The notes under the pieces are model-generated. The model saw nothing but the letters and a program-made list of their open reading frames with translations, ran no database searches and had not been told where the DNA came from. Of a stretch of 64,000 nucleotides of DNA, positions 11,054 to 23,000 are shown piece after piece; positions within the stretch are counted from its first letter, which is position 1; every line of letters starts with the position of its first letter. A program made the position numbers and the translations under genes. The stretch comes from Diadema setosum. Lineage: Eukaryota > Echinodermata > Echinoidea > Diadematoida > Diadematidae. The DNA lies in the NCBI RefSeq assembly GCF_964275005.1, contig NC_092702.1, positions 5,001 through 69,000 of the forward strand. Reading direction: 5' to 3'.

Positions 11054-14000
11054 CACATATATATATGTGTGTGTGAGTGTGTGTGTGTGTGTGTGAGAGT
11101 AAGCGTGTGAGGGGTGTGTGTGTGTGTGTATGTGTGAAATTAAGTGTGTTTGCGGTTGTGCCCGCATGTGTGTTTATTCATGATTATCCAAGTTTTTGGT
11201 TAAGGGTCGTTAAATTTCTGAAGGTTGGTATTCAGTGAAATTAATTACAGAAAATGCTACAAGCATTGCTTAGTTGACTACTACTCGATAAGGACATTAT
11301 TATAAAATATGTTTGAAAGGACAAGTTGAGAAGCCTCCCACCCCTTCCTTCAAGATTCCTTTAATACGGTGAAAGAAATAATCAGCATGAACAGTGTAGT
11401 TAACGTAGATGAAAAATCATTGCTAACTACGAATTTTCCCTCCAGTAGAGGCCTATCACAAACCGTGAGAACCTGGTTGGTATATTGGCCTATTTGATTA
11501 TATTTGTATTTAAAAAGTGCGAGTCCATATCCTAAGTTATAATGGTCAAGTGGGGCATCAAGATTACAAATAAAAAAGTGCATCTCTGGTTCCGCCCCAT
11601 GCATATTATACGGTCCGTGAACATGGGACAGTTCGTGGTAAAGCATCGACACTCGATTCTCCGGTGATTTCGAGATAGGTCACATCGTGGTAAAGTTCGA
11701 AGACTCGCTACTGCAGTGCGCGCAAGATAGGACAGATCGTGCAAAGAATCTTCGCATAAATACGGCTCAATACTGCTTTTCTATGAAACCGTAAACTAAT
11801 ATGTAAGTTTACAAGTTTCTTGCTAATAACTTTGTCGGCACTGTGACATGTTCTTTGGCACAAACTATCCCTAGGTACTGTTCTCTCTTATGGCCTGCGT
11901 TTTATAGATAAGCAATAAGCCATTTCTGGAAAAGTAAGGCATAAAGAGAGATACAATGTTTAGAAGCGATTTTCTCAAAACGTCATTATTTGAGATAGGA
12001 CAGTTCGTGGTAAACCCGTCGAACTGATATTAAACAGTCTATTAGACCAACTGGCTGTAGACCAAGTGGTAATAGAGTGTAAACCGATAATAATGATAAT
12101 AATGATAATAATAATAATAATAATAATAATACATTACATTTGTAATGCGCTTCATACAAAATGGAATTAGACCAACTTTCGTCTCTTCCCTGTGCGCTTA
12201 GAAACCGATCCGGACGATAGCCTCTTTGAAATGGTTGTTTGAGGGTTAGATATGAATTCAAAACTCGTCTTTTAATATTACATGAGAAAAAGTACCAACG
12301 CACCCTTTCGGCAAAACCGGGGGGGCTTTGGACGAAGAGTGGGGTTCCAGTCAACGCGACGCGACCCAACGCTCCCAACGCACCCTTTCGGCAAAACCGG
12401 GGGGGCTTTGGACGAAGGGTGGTGTTCCCATTAACGCGACGCGCCACCACCCAACCCACCCTTTCGGCACAAGCCCATGGGTATGTTCGTCGGGGAAACC
12501 ACCATTCAAAAATAATGAAAAATCGGAGGTAACCGTGAAATACTTTCTCCATACTCGTTTCTTTCTCTCTCTCTCTTTCTCTCTCTCTCTTCTTTCTCAT
12601 TGACATTTTCAAAGAGCTGCACACCTGTCTTAGTAATAAAATGGCATGCAAATGATAAACATCCCACCACCAAAGGTTAGAACCGCAATATTTTACTATT
12701 CCTTTTTTAGTCTTAATCATACAGTTCCCATAAAACTTGTGTGACATATTATACATGATTATTAATGGTAATGAGTAAAAGACTACATAAAATACGTCCA
12801 TAATCAGTCACATTTAGCATATTTTGCAACATTTCCAGTCAAACTAGTTTAGACAGCAACGCTGGAAAACGTAATTCTGTAAAAATGCTACTTATAAGTC
12901 ATGTGCTATGATAAGCATAAAATGTTACATTTTTGTTCAGTCAAAAACTGGTAATTTTGGTCAATTGGTTCAATCAAAAAAGTTGGAAAAGAATATTAGT
13001 TTCTGTATTAAAATCAAGTAACGTCGAAGTATCATAAACCTACATCATGTCATTTAAGAAATCTTCGACTGAATGAAAATTTCTGTAAAAATAAAGTAAG
13101 TTAAATTACATCAAAGCTATACATTGATTATATTTTGCCTTAAAATCCCAAGTTTCTCATGTTACTCAGGTTTACAAATAAAAATGAAGTGTTTTTGCTG
13201 GGTAAGTGAAAAAAACATATCAGAATTGCTGTAATTACTTAAACTGAGCAAATCTGTATATTCCTGTAGAAATACAGAAATCTTTTACAGTGTGTGTGCA
13301 TGTGTGTGTCTGTGTGCGTGTGTGTGTGTGTGTGTGTTTGTAAAGGGGAACACATCCTTTCCGTTGTTGCCCATAGTCCTATTGGTTATAATTTTAGTTG
13401 AGTTAGACTTGATTTTGTTTGGAGTATAGCTACGTCACGTCAAATCCTCATTAAATATGATTATTTCCAGACAAGACAACATGAATTTTTAGAATATCCA
13501 TGAAACTCATTTTCTGCTCTTACACTAATTTACAAATCTGACGGCCGTCTTTGTCGTCACAGAATAAGATCAAACAGAGAGCCTTGATATGTTAGCCCAA
13601 CAACTGTCATTATGAAGGTCTCAAACAAAGATACGTGGAATTGCCAACAATCGCGGATAAGTATCAACAAAATGAGGTAGAATCAGTATAAGGGGGGGCA
13701 CGGGGGGCACGTGCCCCCCCCCCCCCCCAATCCGCTGAAAAAAAAAAAAAAAAAAAAAAAACCTTACCAAAATGGTAAATGAAGGGTTAGTAAACTGCTT
13801 TTGAAATCGACATGAAAGGGTGATCAAGAAATGGGTGGGGTTTTTTTCTAAGATTTCTTTTATCCATAATTAAGGAGGCATATAGTGTGAAACATTGTTC
13901 AAAAAGCCCGGAGCCGACAAAAGATTGTGATTCAGCGTAATTCCTGATTGGCATTCTGAATATACGCAAGGAGGTTTGAGAAATGGAGTACTCGTTTTTA

Positions 14001-17000
14001 CATGACTTTACATTAACCTAACATATAAATGAATAAAGAACTATACTCGAAAATTATACAATATCAGTTTCATTTGTCGGAAGCGATCGGAAAGATGATA
14101 AAATCGACTTTGTATTGAGAGTACAGTTTCAAATATTTTCACGACATACAGCTCAGGTTTACATTTTTGCACATAATCTTGGACGGGATTTACTTTTGTT
14201 TCATATGCTTTATCATTAATAGAACATTCATTCTATTTGACAAATAAACAAGCAGAATATAAACGATATAATGTTAGAGTTTAAAATGAATCTACAGATT
14301 GCTCATAAAGACGGCGGCATGGAACCCTGATCATCAAAGGCACAAGTGCACCTGTGGAATTCTTTTGTGCATCAATAGAAAAATGGCAGCTGTTTGAATA
14401 ATTACAGCCAGTTGGAACTCCATCTCTTAAACCTCCTTGATATAAGCAGGATGTGCGCAGTGTACTCAGAACATCAGAACGGCAAAGTTGCGCAATGTGA
14501 TGTAGAATGTGACCTTTGTACCTTACGCGTCGTTATATCAAAGCTATAGATCATTGATTTTGCAGTGTTGCTGTACATACTAGTATATATCAAAATGCCT
14601 TGCATTGCCAATAATAACACTTGACCTGGGCTATTTTCTAACTTTTCCATGTATATAAAACAGACACACACACACAAACACAACAATTAGTGGATGCTCT
14701 AAAGTGCAGATTTTTGGACATCCTTCCCCCGGTTGGTCACTTCGACGGCCCCTCGCTGGTCATACCTCCCCCAATCAGTGAAACATAAACAGACACCCTT
14801 GACTACCAGTGGCAAATCCAGGGGGGTGCACTGGGCGCCCCCCCCCCCCTTAATTTCCAAAGTGTAAAAAATATAGCTACAAATGGCAGTTTTTGGACTG
14901 TAAAATGTCAAAATTTTCAAGCTCGCTCGCATTTAATCGTTATGCCAATCTCCTGATGTTTCTGCAAGTAATTGCCAGCAGTTGGGCCGGTGCGCCCCCC
15001 CCCCTTAATTTCCAAAGCGAAAAATATAGCTACAAACGGCAGTTTTGGGATTATAAAAATGACAAAATTTTCAAGCTCGCTCGCTTCGCTCGCTCGCATT
15101 TAATCGTTATGCCAATCTCCTGATGTTGCTACCAGTAATTGCCAGCAGTTGCGCCCGGTGCGCCCCCCCCCCCCCTCATTAATTTCCAAAGCGAACAAAT
15201 ATAGCTACAAACGGCAGTTTGGGGACTATAAAACGTCAAAATTTTCAAGCTCACTCGCTTCGCTCGCTCGCATTTAATCGTTATGCCACTCACCTGATGT
15301 TGCTGCCACTAATTGCCAGCAGTGTTGGTGCGCCCCCCTTAATTTCCAAAGCGAACAAATATAGCTACAAACGGCAGTTTTGGGGCTGTAAAATGTCAAA
15401 ATTTTCAAGCTTGCTCGCTTCGCTCGCTCGCATTTTATCGTTATGCCATTCTCCTGATGGTGCTGCCAGTAATTGCCAGCAGTGTTGCGCTCGGTGCGCC
15501 CCCCCCCCCCCCTTTATTTCCAAAGCGAACAAATATAGCTGCAAACGGCAGTTTTGGGACTGTAAAATGTCAAAATTTTCAAGCTCGCTCGCATTTATAA
15601 TCGTTATCATGCCATTCTCCTGATGTTGCTGCCAGTAATTGCCAGCAGTTGCGCCCGGTGCTTCCCCTTAATTTCCAAAGCGAACAAAATAGCTATAAAC
15701 AGCCCCAGGGACTGTAAAATGTCAAAATTTGATGTTGTTGAACCAGTAATTTGTTGTTTCACACCGTCATTTCATAATCCATGTAAAGGAAAACTTGCAA
15801 TGTTGCTCAATGACTGCGCTGTGGAATGTATCACATTCCGTTATGTATTGTAGTCCCCATTAAAGGGGAAATCCAGTCCAAATACAAGTTAGTCTGATAA
15901 GAAAGAGTAAAATATTAAGAGTTCATTGGTAAAATTTTGATCGAAATCGGATGTAAAATAAGGAAGTTATGACATTTTGAAGTTTCGCTAATTTTATGAG
16001 GAAAAAGTTCTTGAATGGTTGATATGAATATGCAAATGGCAACGTGGGCATGTCATTCCCTCACAACTTACCATATAGTTTGTACATAAAATTGTGAAAT
16101 TTCCAGTTTTTCATTCAAACGCAATTATGCCCGAGGCTCAAGTCCTGATATATCTAACTGATCACTATTCTGAAGTTATTCAACCAGCAATACCATAATG
16201 TTTCACACTTCATTAACAGAAACATTGAATTTCATCATTTTTTTGGTACACGATCAATGGGAAATTGTGAGGTTATGACATGGTCAACTCACTCATTTGC
16301 ATATTCATATCCACTTTACAAGAACTGCTTTGCAGAAATTAGCAAAACTTCAAAATTTCATAACTTCCTTATTTTTTATCCGATTTCATTCAAATTTTCA
16401 CTGTTAAACTTGTAAGATTTTACTCTTTTTTATCAGACTATCTTATTTTTGGACTCGATTTCCCCTTTAAGTTTGCAGACTGACAGCGCACGCACACACA
16501 CGTACGCACGCACGCACGCACAAGCATACACACCCTCAAAATTACTTTTCCACGAGGAACCCCCCCCCCCCCCCAATGTCTTGACCCACGGTATGCCACT
16601 GGGTAGAAAGGTACACACGTTCCCAAGCGCCCAGTACTCGCCGGTGTCTGGTAGTTTGCAGGCACAAACCCTTGTTGGTCGTATAGGAGTCTGCATGCGC
16701 CAAGACTAATACACGCACCACTACACTGCAGCCTCTCCCAACTGCAGTGCAGTGGTGCGTGTATTAGTCTTGGGAGAAGCTTCAACACAGGGCCTATGGG
16801 ACAGTGCCAAAGTGGTGCATGTAGTAGTCTTGGCGCAGACTCCTTTACGACCAACAAGGGTTTGTGCCTGCAAACTTTTAGGTGTCTGGTGGAATATCAT
16901 GGTAAATAGTACACATACACACCTGCCACGTGAGGCGTGGACATACTGGTACCACTCTTTACTGTGTATTCAGAGTCATAGCCGATACCAGCACTTGTTA

Positions 17001-20000
17001 TGTGAAGACCAGGAGCGAAGATGTTAACACATCCGCCGAAGTTTGAGAAGTAAGCTCGCGAGTCATCGCTTCCCGTGGCGCCCACTGTGATAGCCTGAAA
17101 GCACATTTCAGAAGAGCGTAATCGCAATACATTTGTAATTCAAGCATTTATTGAAACCCGATAAAGAACTCGTAATAGTAAGGATAGTGCATGGGCACAT
17201 AGCAATGACGTAGAGTCACGACTATGAATATTGCAATACACTGTACTTGTCTTTGTTTGCTTTTCTCCTCTTTTTTGCCATATTCTCATTTTCGTTTGTG
17301 TTCATTTCAGGCTTCTAATCATATTTACGTGCAAACAGTAGTAATCTTTAAATGTCTTCAAATACAAAACATTGGATTTCTCTCAGCTCCATCCAAATGA
17401 AAAATCGCTGCTTCAAACACGTTTTACAAAGGAAGAATGCGATGTATACCCTGGTTTCTCTTTGTTGTAGTTGATTGGGTTTGGGACTCCTGTTGTATTT
17501 TTCGTTTAAATGATTTTGACTTATAACTAAGTGATGTCCAAAAGAAAAATCGTAGCCAGCTGACGTTTTCCAGTATTTGCCGTAAAAGTAGTTACTTGTT
17601 TTGCTTTGTATTTTGCACAGTTTGAACCTCTTTCTATTTTCAAAGGAAAATTCTCTGCTTTGTTGGGATCACTCAGTTTTTTGGATTTTACTCAGGCATG
17701 GGGCTTATTGTAATAATTTTGTTGATTTATTTGTTTGATTGCACAATGTGTATTAACAGTATATGTAAGTACGCACGTCTTGGGCTCTGGCAGGTACGCG
17801 GTAGCAGGCATCGTAGTCGTTGTTGCCAGCAGAAACGGTTAGTGTGACTCCAGATTGGACCAAAGCCTCTACGGCCTCGTCCACCGCTGAAAATGTCGCC
17901 GTCCCGCTGAGCGACATAGAGGCAACGGCAGGCCGTTTGCCGTTCGTGGCAACCCAGTCCATTCCTGATGTTACAAAAAGGAAAGTGACAAGAATACCTC
18001 AGAGGAAATGTGTGTTTCTAAGATAATCCTTTCCGCGCCAATGAGTCAAAAGTAATATGCGCAAATTTTAACGAATTCGAAGATAATGCAATGTGATACG
18101 CAGAGGATTAAAGTGAACACAGCGGATATTGCGATGATATGAGGTTAATAAACGACTTTGACTCCGTGTGCTTAATTAAATCCAAAATGAGTGCACGTGA
18201 CGAGCTTGACACCCATGAGTCATACAGCCCTTGAGTCATACAGCCCCCGAGGTAGGCACAAAGTGAACACTGCCATTGAGCTCGACATCAAGTAAAATAG
18301 GCCTACGAACTATACGGTCCACCATCTCGACACTATAGGCAAATAAGACCCGTGAGCTCGACACTAGGCAAACATAGCAAGTCCCAGAGTCCGATACACT
18401 GTACTAGGCAAAAACGGCCACTGAGACCGACATTACGTCAAGCGACTTAATGTATGCATCAGACTCGGTCTCATGGGCCTATTTTGCCAGAGTCTTGATG
18501 GGCTCATGGGCCTTATTTGTCTAATGTCGAGCTGGCGGGCCTATTTGCTAAGTATTGTTTGGTGTCGAGCTCGTGGACTGTAATACTCGTGGGTTGTATG
18601 ACTCGTGGGTGTCGAGCTAGTGGGATGACCTCCATCTCCTCCCCAGACTGAAGTGTGAATAAAAATTAGATTAAAACATAAATCGTTCTATCCGGACAAT
18701 TCGGAGCTGGATTCTCTTCGTGGATTAAGTATTTTACTTGTAATTCAGATAGGCATTAATATTCGGTTACTTCTTTGTATTAAGATTGTCAGTCGTACTT
18801 CGACGCTATTTTCATTGTCTCAAATGATTCATTTCAATGCTTTATCATTATCCCCAAAGTCAACACTTCTCTTCTTTATATTACGCCCCATATTATTAGC
18901 GGATATGTTTGATCCAATATTAACGAAATATTCATTAAAATGTTCAGCAATATCAGCGGTATCATGAATATCAGTTCCATTGTGCGATAAAGTTTGTTTT
19001 TTTATTGGTAATAATCTTTTCTTTCCCTAAAATTGTATTAATGAATTTCCATGTCTCTTTTGAATTGTTTTTGATTAAATCAAACTTTTTCGAATAATAA
19101 CCCTTCTTTGCTCTGCGTAAGCAAAGAGTAACTTTATTACGAATTTTCTTATACCTTTCATAATTTGATTCAAGGGGAGAGTTAATATATTTCTTGTAAC
19201 ATTTATTTTTAATTTTGATAAGTTTTAAAAGTTCACTTGTAACCCACGGTTTTCTGATTTCTTGTTTTCTCTTATTCTTGATTCCTCTCTTAGGTAAATG
19301 CACATCATACAGATTAATGAATATTTCGTAAAACACATTATACGCCCCCTCGGGGTCATTTTGTTCATACACTCTTGACCAATCCGTGTCTGCTAGGTCA
19401 GCACAAAGGGTAGCGAGATTTTCTTCAGTAATCTTCCTGAATATTTTTGGCTTCTTACTGTTACGTCTGTCCTCTGGATGTAATGATATATGAAATATTG
19501 GTAGGTGATCAGAAATATCTGTCATCAGGATGCCTGACAGAGTGGAGATGGTGTTATCATTTGTGAATATATTGTCGATAGTTGTGGCTGACGTAGCACT
19601 GACGCGAGTTGGTCTATCTACCAAGGGGTGAAATCCGGAAGAAGCAGTTACATTTACAATCTCCAGTATTGATGGACTTATATCTTTTTTAGTCAAATCG
19701 ATGTTATAATCTCCCATCAAGTATACAAAATTCTGTTTTATATTGAATTCACTGATCAGTTTTTCAAAGAAAGGAGTGAATGTAGAAATGGAATATTTTG
19801 GTTGGCGATATATCACTCCGACTATGATATTTCGTAATGATTTACAATTAATTTTGATGAATAACTGATCAACTCCTTCACATTGCTCCTTACACTCATA
19901 GGCCCGAATTCACGAAGGTGGTACAAAAGAAACCATGGTTTAAACCATGGACAAAAACCATGGAGCGCCAAGTGTCACATGGAATATTTCGTTACGAAAT

Positions 20001-23000
20001 CAGTTATTTCGCCGATGAAATGATTATTTTGTAACGAAATGACAACATTTTGTAACTAAATGAACATTTCGTCCGCGAAATTATAATTTCGTTAACGAAA
20101 CGGTCATTTTGTCGATGAATAATGACCAATTTCGTAACGAAATATTCCGTGCGACACTTGGCGTTCCATGGTTTTTGTCCATGGTTTAAACCATGGTTTC
20201 ATTTGTACCACCTTCGTGAATTCGGGCCTTTATGTGTAAAGCTTAGCTCTTCTCGGATGAAGAGGCCAACTCCACCCCCACGACCAGTTGGTCGGTCAAC
20301 ATGGATAAATTTGTAACCGTCAAGTGCAAAAGGAACATAATACTGATAGCTGAATTTATCCACGTTTCAGATATAGCTATCACTGAAAACTTAAATTCAA
20401 TGCATGAAAGGTAAGTATGAATTCTTTCAAAATTTTGGCACATGCTCCTTGCATTGAAATGAATCATGCTGAAGTTTTTTGTCACTGAGCAATTTTGTAT
20501 GGCATCATTCAGTTCAGAAGTCAAAAAAATATTTAGTTGGGATGGGATTAAAGATCTTATCTATTTCATGCTCAACTTGATAATCATCAGGATCTATATT
20601 GGGAGAATTCACAAAATTGCCTGTGGATTTTTTCATCGGCGTTTTTTGATCAACTAATCCACTCCAATCCATATTTCATATAAATCATATTTCAAAAGTT
20701 TTGAAGCAAAATTCTGGTAAAAAAAAAAAAAAAAAATCAAACGCAGTAACGAACCATCAATAATGCCAGACCATGAGCCGGAGCCAGTACATCCGAGAAC
20801 TTTAACGCCATAAACCTTGGCTCGCGGCGCCACGCCGTACTGTGCCCCAGCGGCTGTTCCGGCACAGTGTGTTCCATGGCCGTTACAGTCGGTGCCATTC
20901 CCCTGAACCCACGACGCAGGTATGAGTATACAAAGGGAGAGGTGTTATTAAGAAAGTTAATTGGATCTTTCATCTACTTATAGTTTTCCCCACTATATAG
21001 GTCAAACAAACAAAAAACATATACTTGACAACACCGATGAATTGTGTTTTGAACTATACTGTCATCTTGCTCTTCGGTAAAGCTGAAGGAAAACGTGATG
21101 TATGCGATTCACTATGTGAATGCAAATTGAGTTAACATTATTACGTCATCTAATCTTGAGGACATGTTTCTGCTTAAGGGATTCCATGCGGTCAATATTT
21201 TTCAAACGTAACAAAAGATTTGTACATCATTTTCAATGCGGTCATGCTCAATGACAGCGTATATAGCATGTAATACTATTCATTTTTATAACCACAATAG
21301 ATAGCAGCTTATCAGAGTACCCGATGTTCAAATTGGAGGCTCGTAATGCAGACTATCTAATCAGATTATTTGACCGATGTGAGAAATCGACAGACGGTGC
21401 AGCTGATTAGATTATACATCTACCATTAACACAGGAGAATACCACTCGAAATCCTTGAAGTCAACATAAGTGACTGACTAAACTGGACTGCTGCGTGTCA
21501 TAACGATGTGAGCAATACCACCTGTCATATCATGGCTTTTATAATTTGCACTCGAAAAAAAAATCAATCAGTTACGATACAGTATTACTATATCCACTTA
21601 AATTACCTTAATTCTGATTAGATTTCCAAGCCATAATCATACTTGATCGAGTCAAGGATGTTCTAGAGGATACCAAAATGACGAATTTATACCATTTCGC
21701 TGCCTGTGGCGTCATAGGCAAAGGTGGCCCTGTCCTCAAACTCCTGATGGGTAGTCCTCAGTCCCGTGTCTAGGATGTACACATGGGCTCCATCCCCGTC
21801 ACCTAAATAGCATTATTATCCATTTTTTTATGTGTAGAATATGACAGAGGCACATTTTCCATGTCGTGATAAAATCTTAAATAGGTATAAAGAAACAGAA
21901 CTTTCACCTATGTAGATGGAAACAGGCAGACGGGCATACGTAAAGAGGAAAAAAACAACAACTTAGTAGTTGGTATAACTGGACAAAATCCGAACCCACA
22001 TCCTGAAATATAAAACAATAGTGCATAGCCGTGTATTTTGATAGAATGCAGTTACTCAAAATAAAAGGGTACGCTCAATTCATGCTTCCTGGTCGTCAGG
22101 TAAATGAAGTTTACCTTACTCATTATCGGTAAAAATAAAACCAAAGAGAAGAGTTACCGCTTGGCTGGAAAGTGCCATCTAAGGGCAAATCACGCTGGTC
22201 GATTCGATCCAAGCCCCAAGTTACATCATCCGCATATGCCATGCCATCTTCCTCCACGTAACGCACAGCGTCATGTGACCGGATCTGAAGAATATAAGAT
22301 GTGGAAGAGAGAGGTGGGTAAAGACTGACTTGAGACATGGGTGCAAATTAAAGAAAATAAAACCAAAAAAAAAAAAACTAAATGTGTACATGTATAGCAG
22401 GGTTCCGATTTGACATTCAATGCATTTGAAATACAATGGCATGTATAAAGAGCACTTTGCTGCGTGTAACACCGACAGAGTTACTATACATTCTCCGAAA
22501 CACGTTATGCTGGAGTAATTAAACCAACATTACGGCTGAAATAATAGAGTAATAAGAATTTTTTTTTATTAAAATGATAATGCATGGAAAATGCATCTTA
22601 TAGGGAATAGTTCTGTTCCCTGTGTCTGCATGTCATATAACTTCGTACAAGACTGGTAGTGGTGCACAAAGAAAGATAAACATATACGTCGAGATGTTTA
22701 TAATGCAACTGATTGACAAATTGCCCTAAGGATATCGAAGAATTTGAACAGTAAATATGCAATACCCACTGCTATGAGAGATAGGAACCATCAACTGGCT
22801 ATCAGATGGAAGCTCGGCAGTCTAGTGGATATGGCACCTGTCTAATAGCAATCAGGAGATATTGAGTTCGTGTTCCATCAGAGTATGTATGCCCATCATT
22901 TCTATCATGGCTACATAATACCTCAGACACGTAATAGTACATTAGATGGTCTCATAGACTATGTATACATGACCTGGGAAAGTTGTAAGTACGAGTTTTT

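Larger units (their letters stand above)
3972..12480. mobile_element. Large inverted-repeat structure (~8.5 kb) inside the last subtilase intron
   Basis: The left arm (about 3972-5520) is matched in reverse complement by segments of the right arm. 3972-4330 pairs with about 12030-12480 (GCCGAAAGGGTGGGTTGGG, CTTCGTCCAAAGCC, ACACTCTATTACCA). 5010-5250 pairs with about 11620-12025 (TTTACCACGAACTGTCC). 5330-5516 pairs with about 9334-9480 (CGTGCAGAAATCTG, AATTCCAAGGA). The right arm has about 2.1 kb of extra sequence (9500-11600) and the left arm an extra foldback (4333-5007). The centre holds duplicated exon-like units. It could be a degraded DNA transposon with very long inverted ends or a local inverted duplication; no transposase domain was recognised. 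Confidence 0.6.

Noticed and set aside
10798-11096. Cysteine- and tyrosine-rich open frames of 92-98 codons
   Set aside because: They are translations of TG/TA microsatellite sequence.
11986-12801. 271-codon minus-strand open frame
   Set aside because: It runs through the inverted-repeat arm, (AAT)n and (CT)n microsatellites. Its translation is repeat-derived with low-complexity runs and no domain.
16433-16857. Minus-strand open frames of 87 and 139 codons
   Set aside because: They cover the MITE end and the nested palindrome and contain mirrored peptides, so they are shadows of the inverted repeat.
18971-19816. 281-codon open frame considered as a host gene
   Set aside because: The motifs are those of a LINE endonuclease and linker. 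Flanking frame breaks and a MITE insertion mark it as a retrotransposon fragment.
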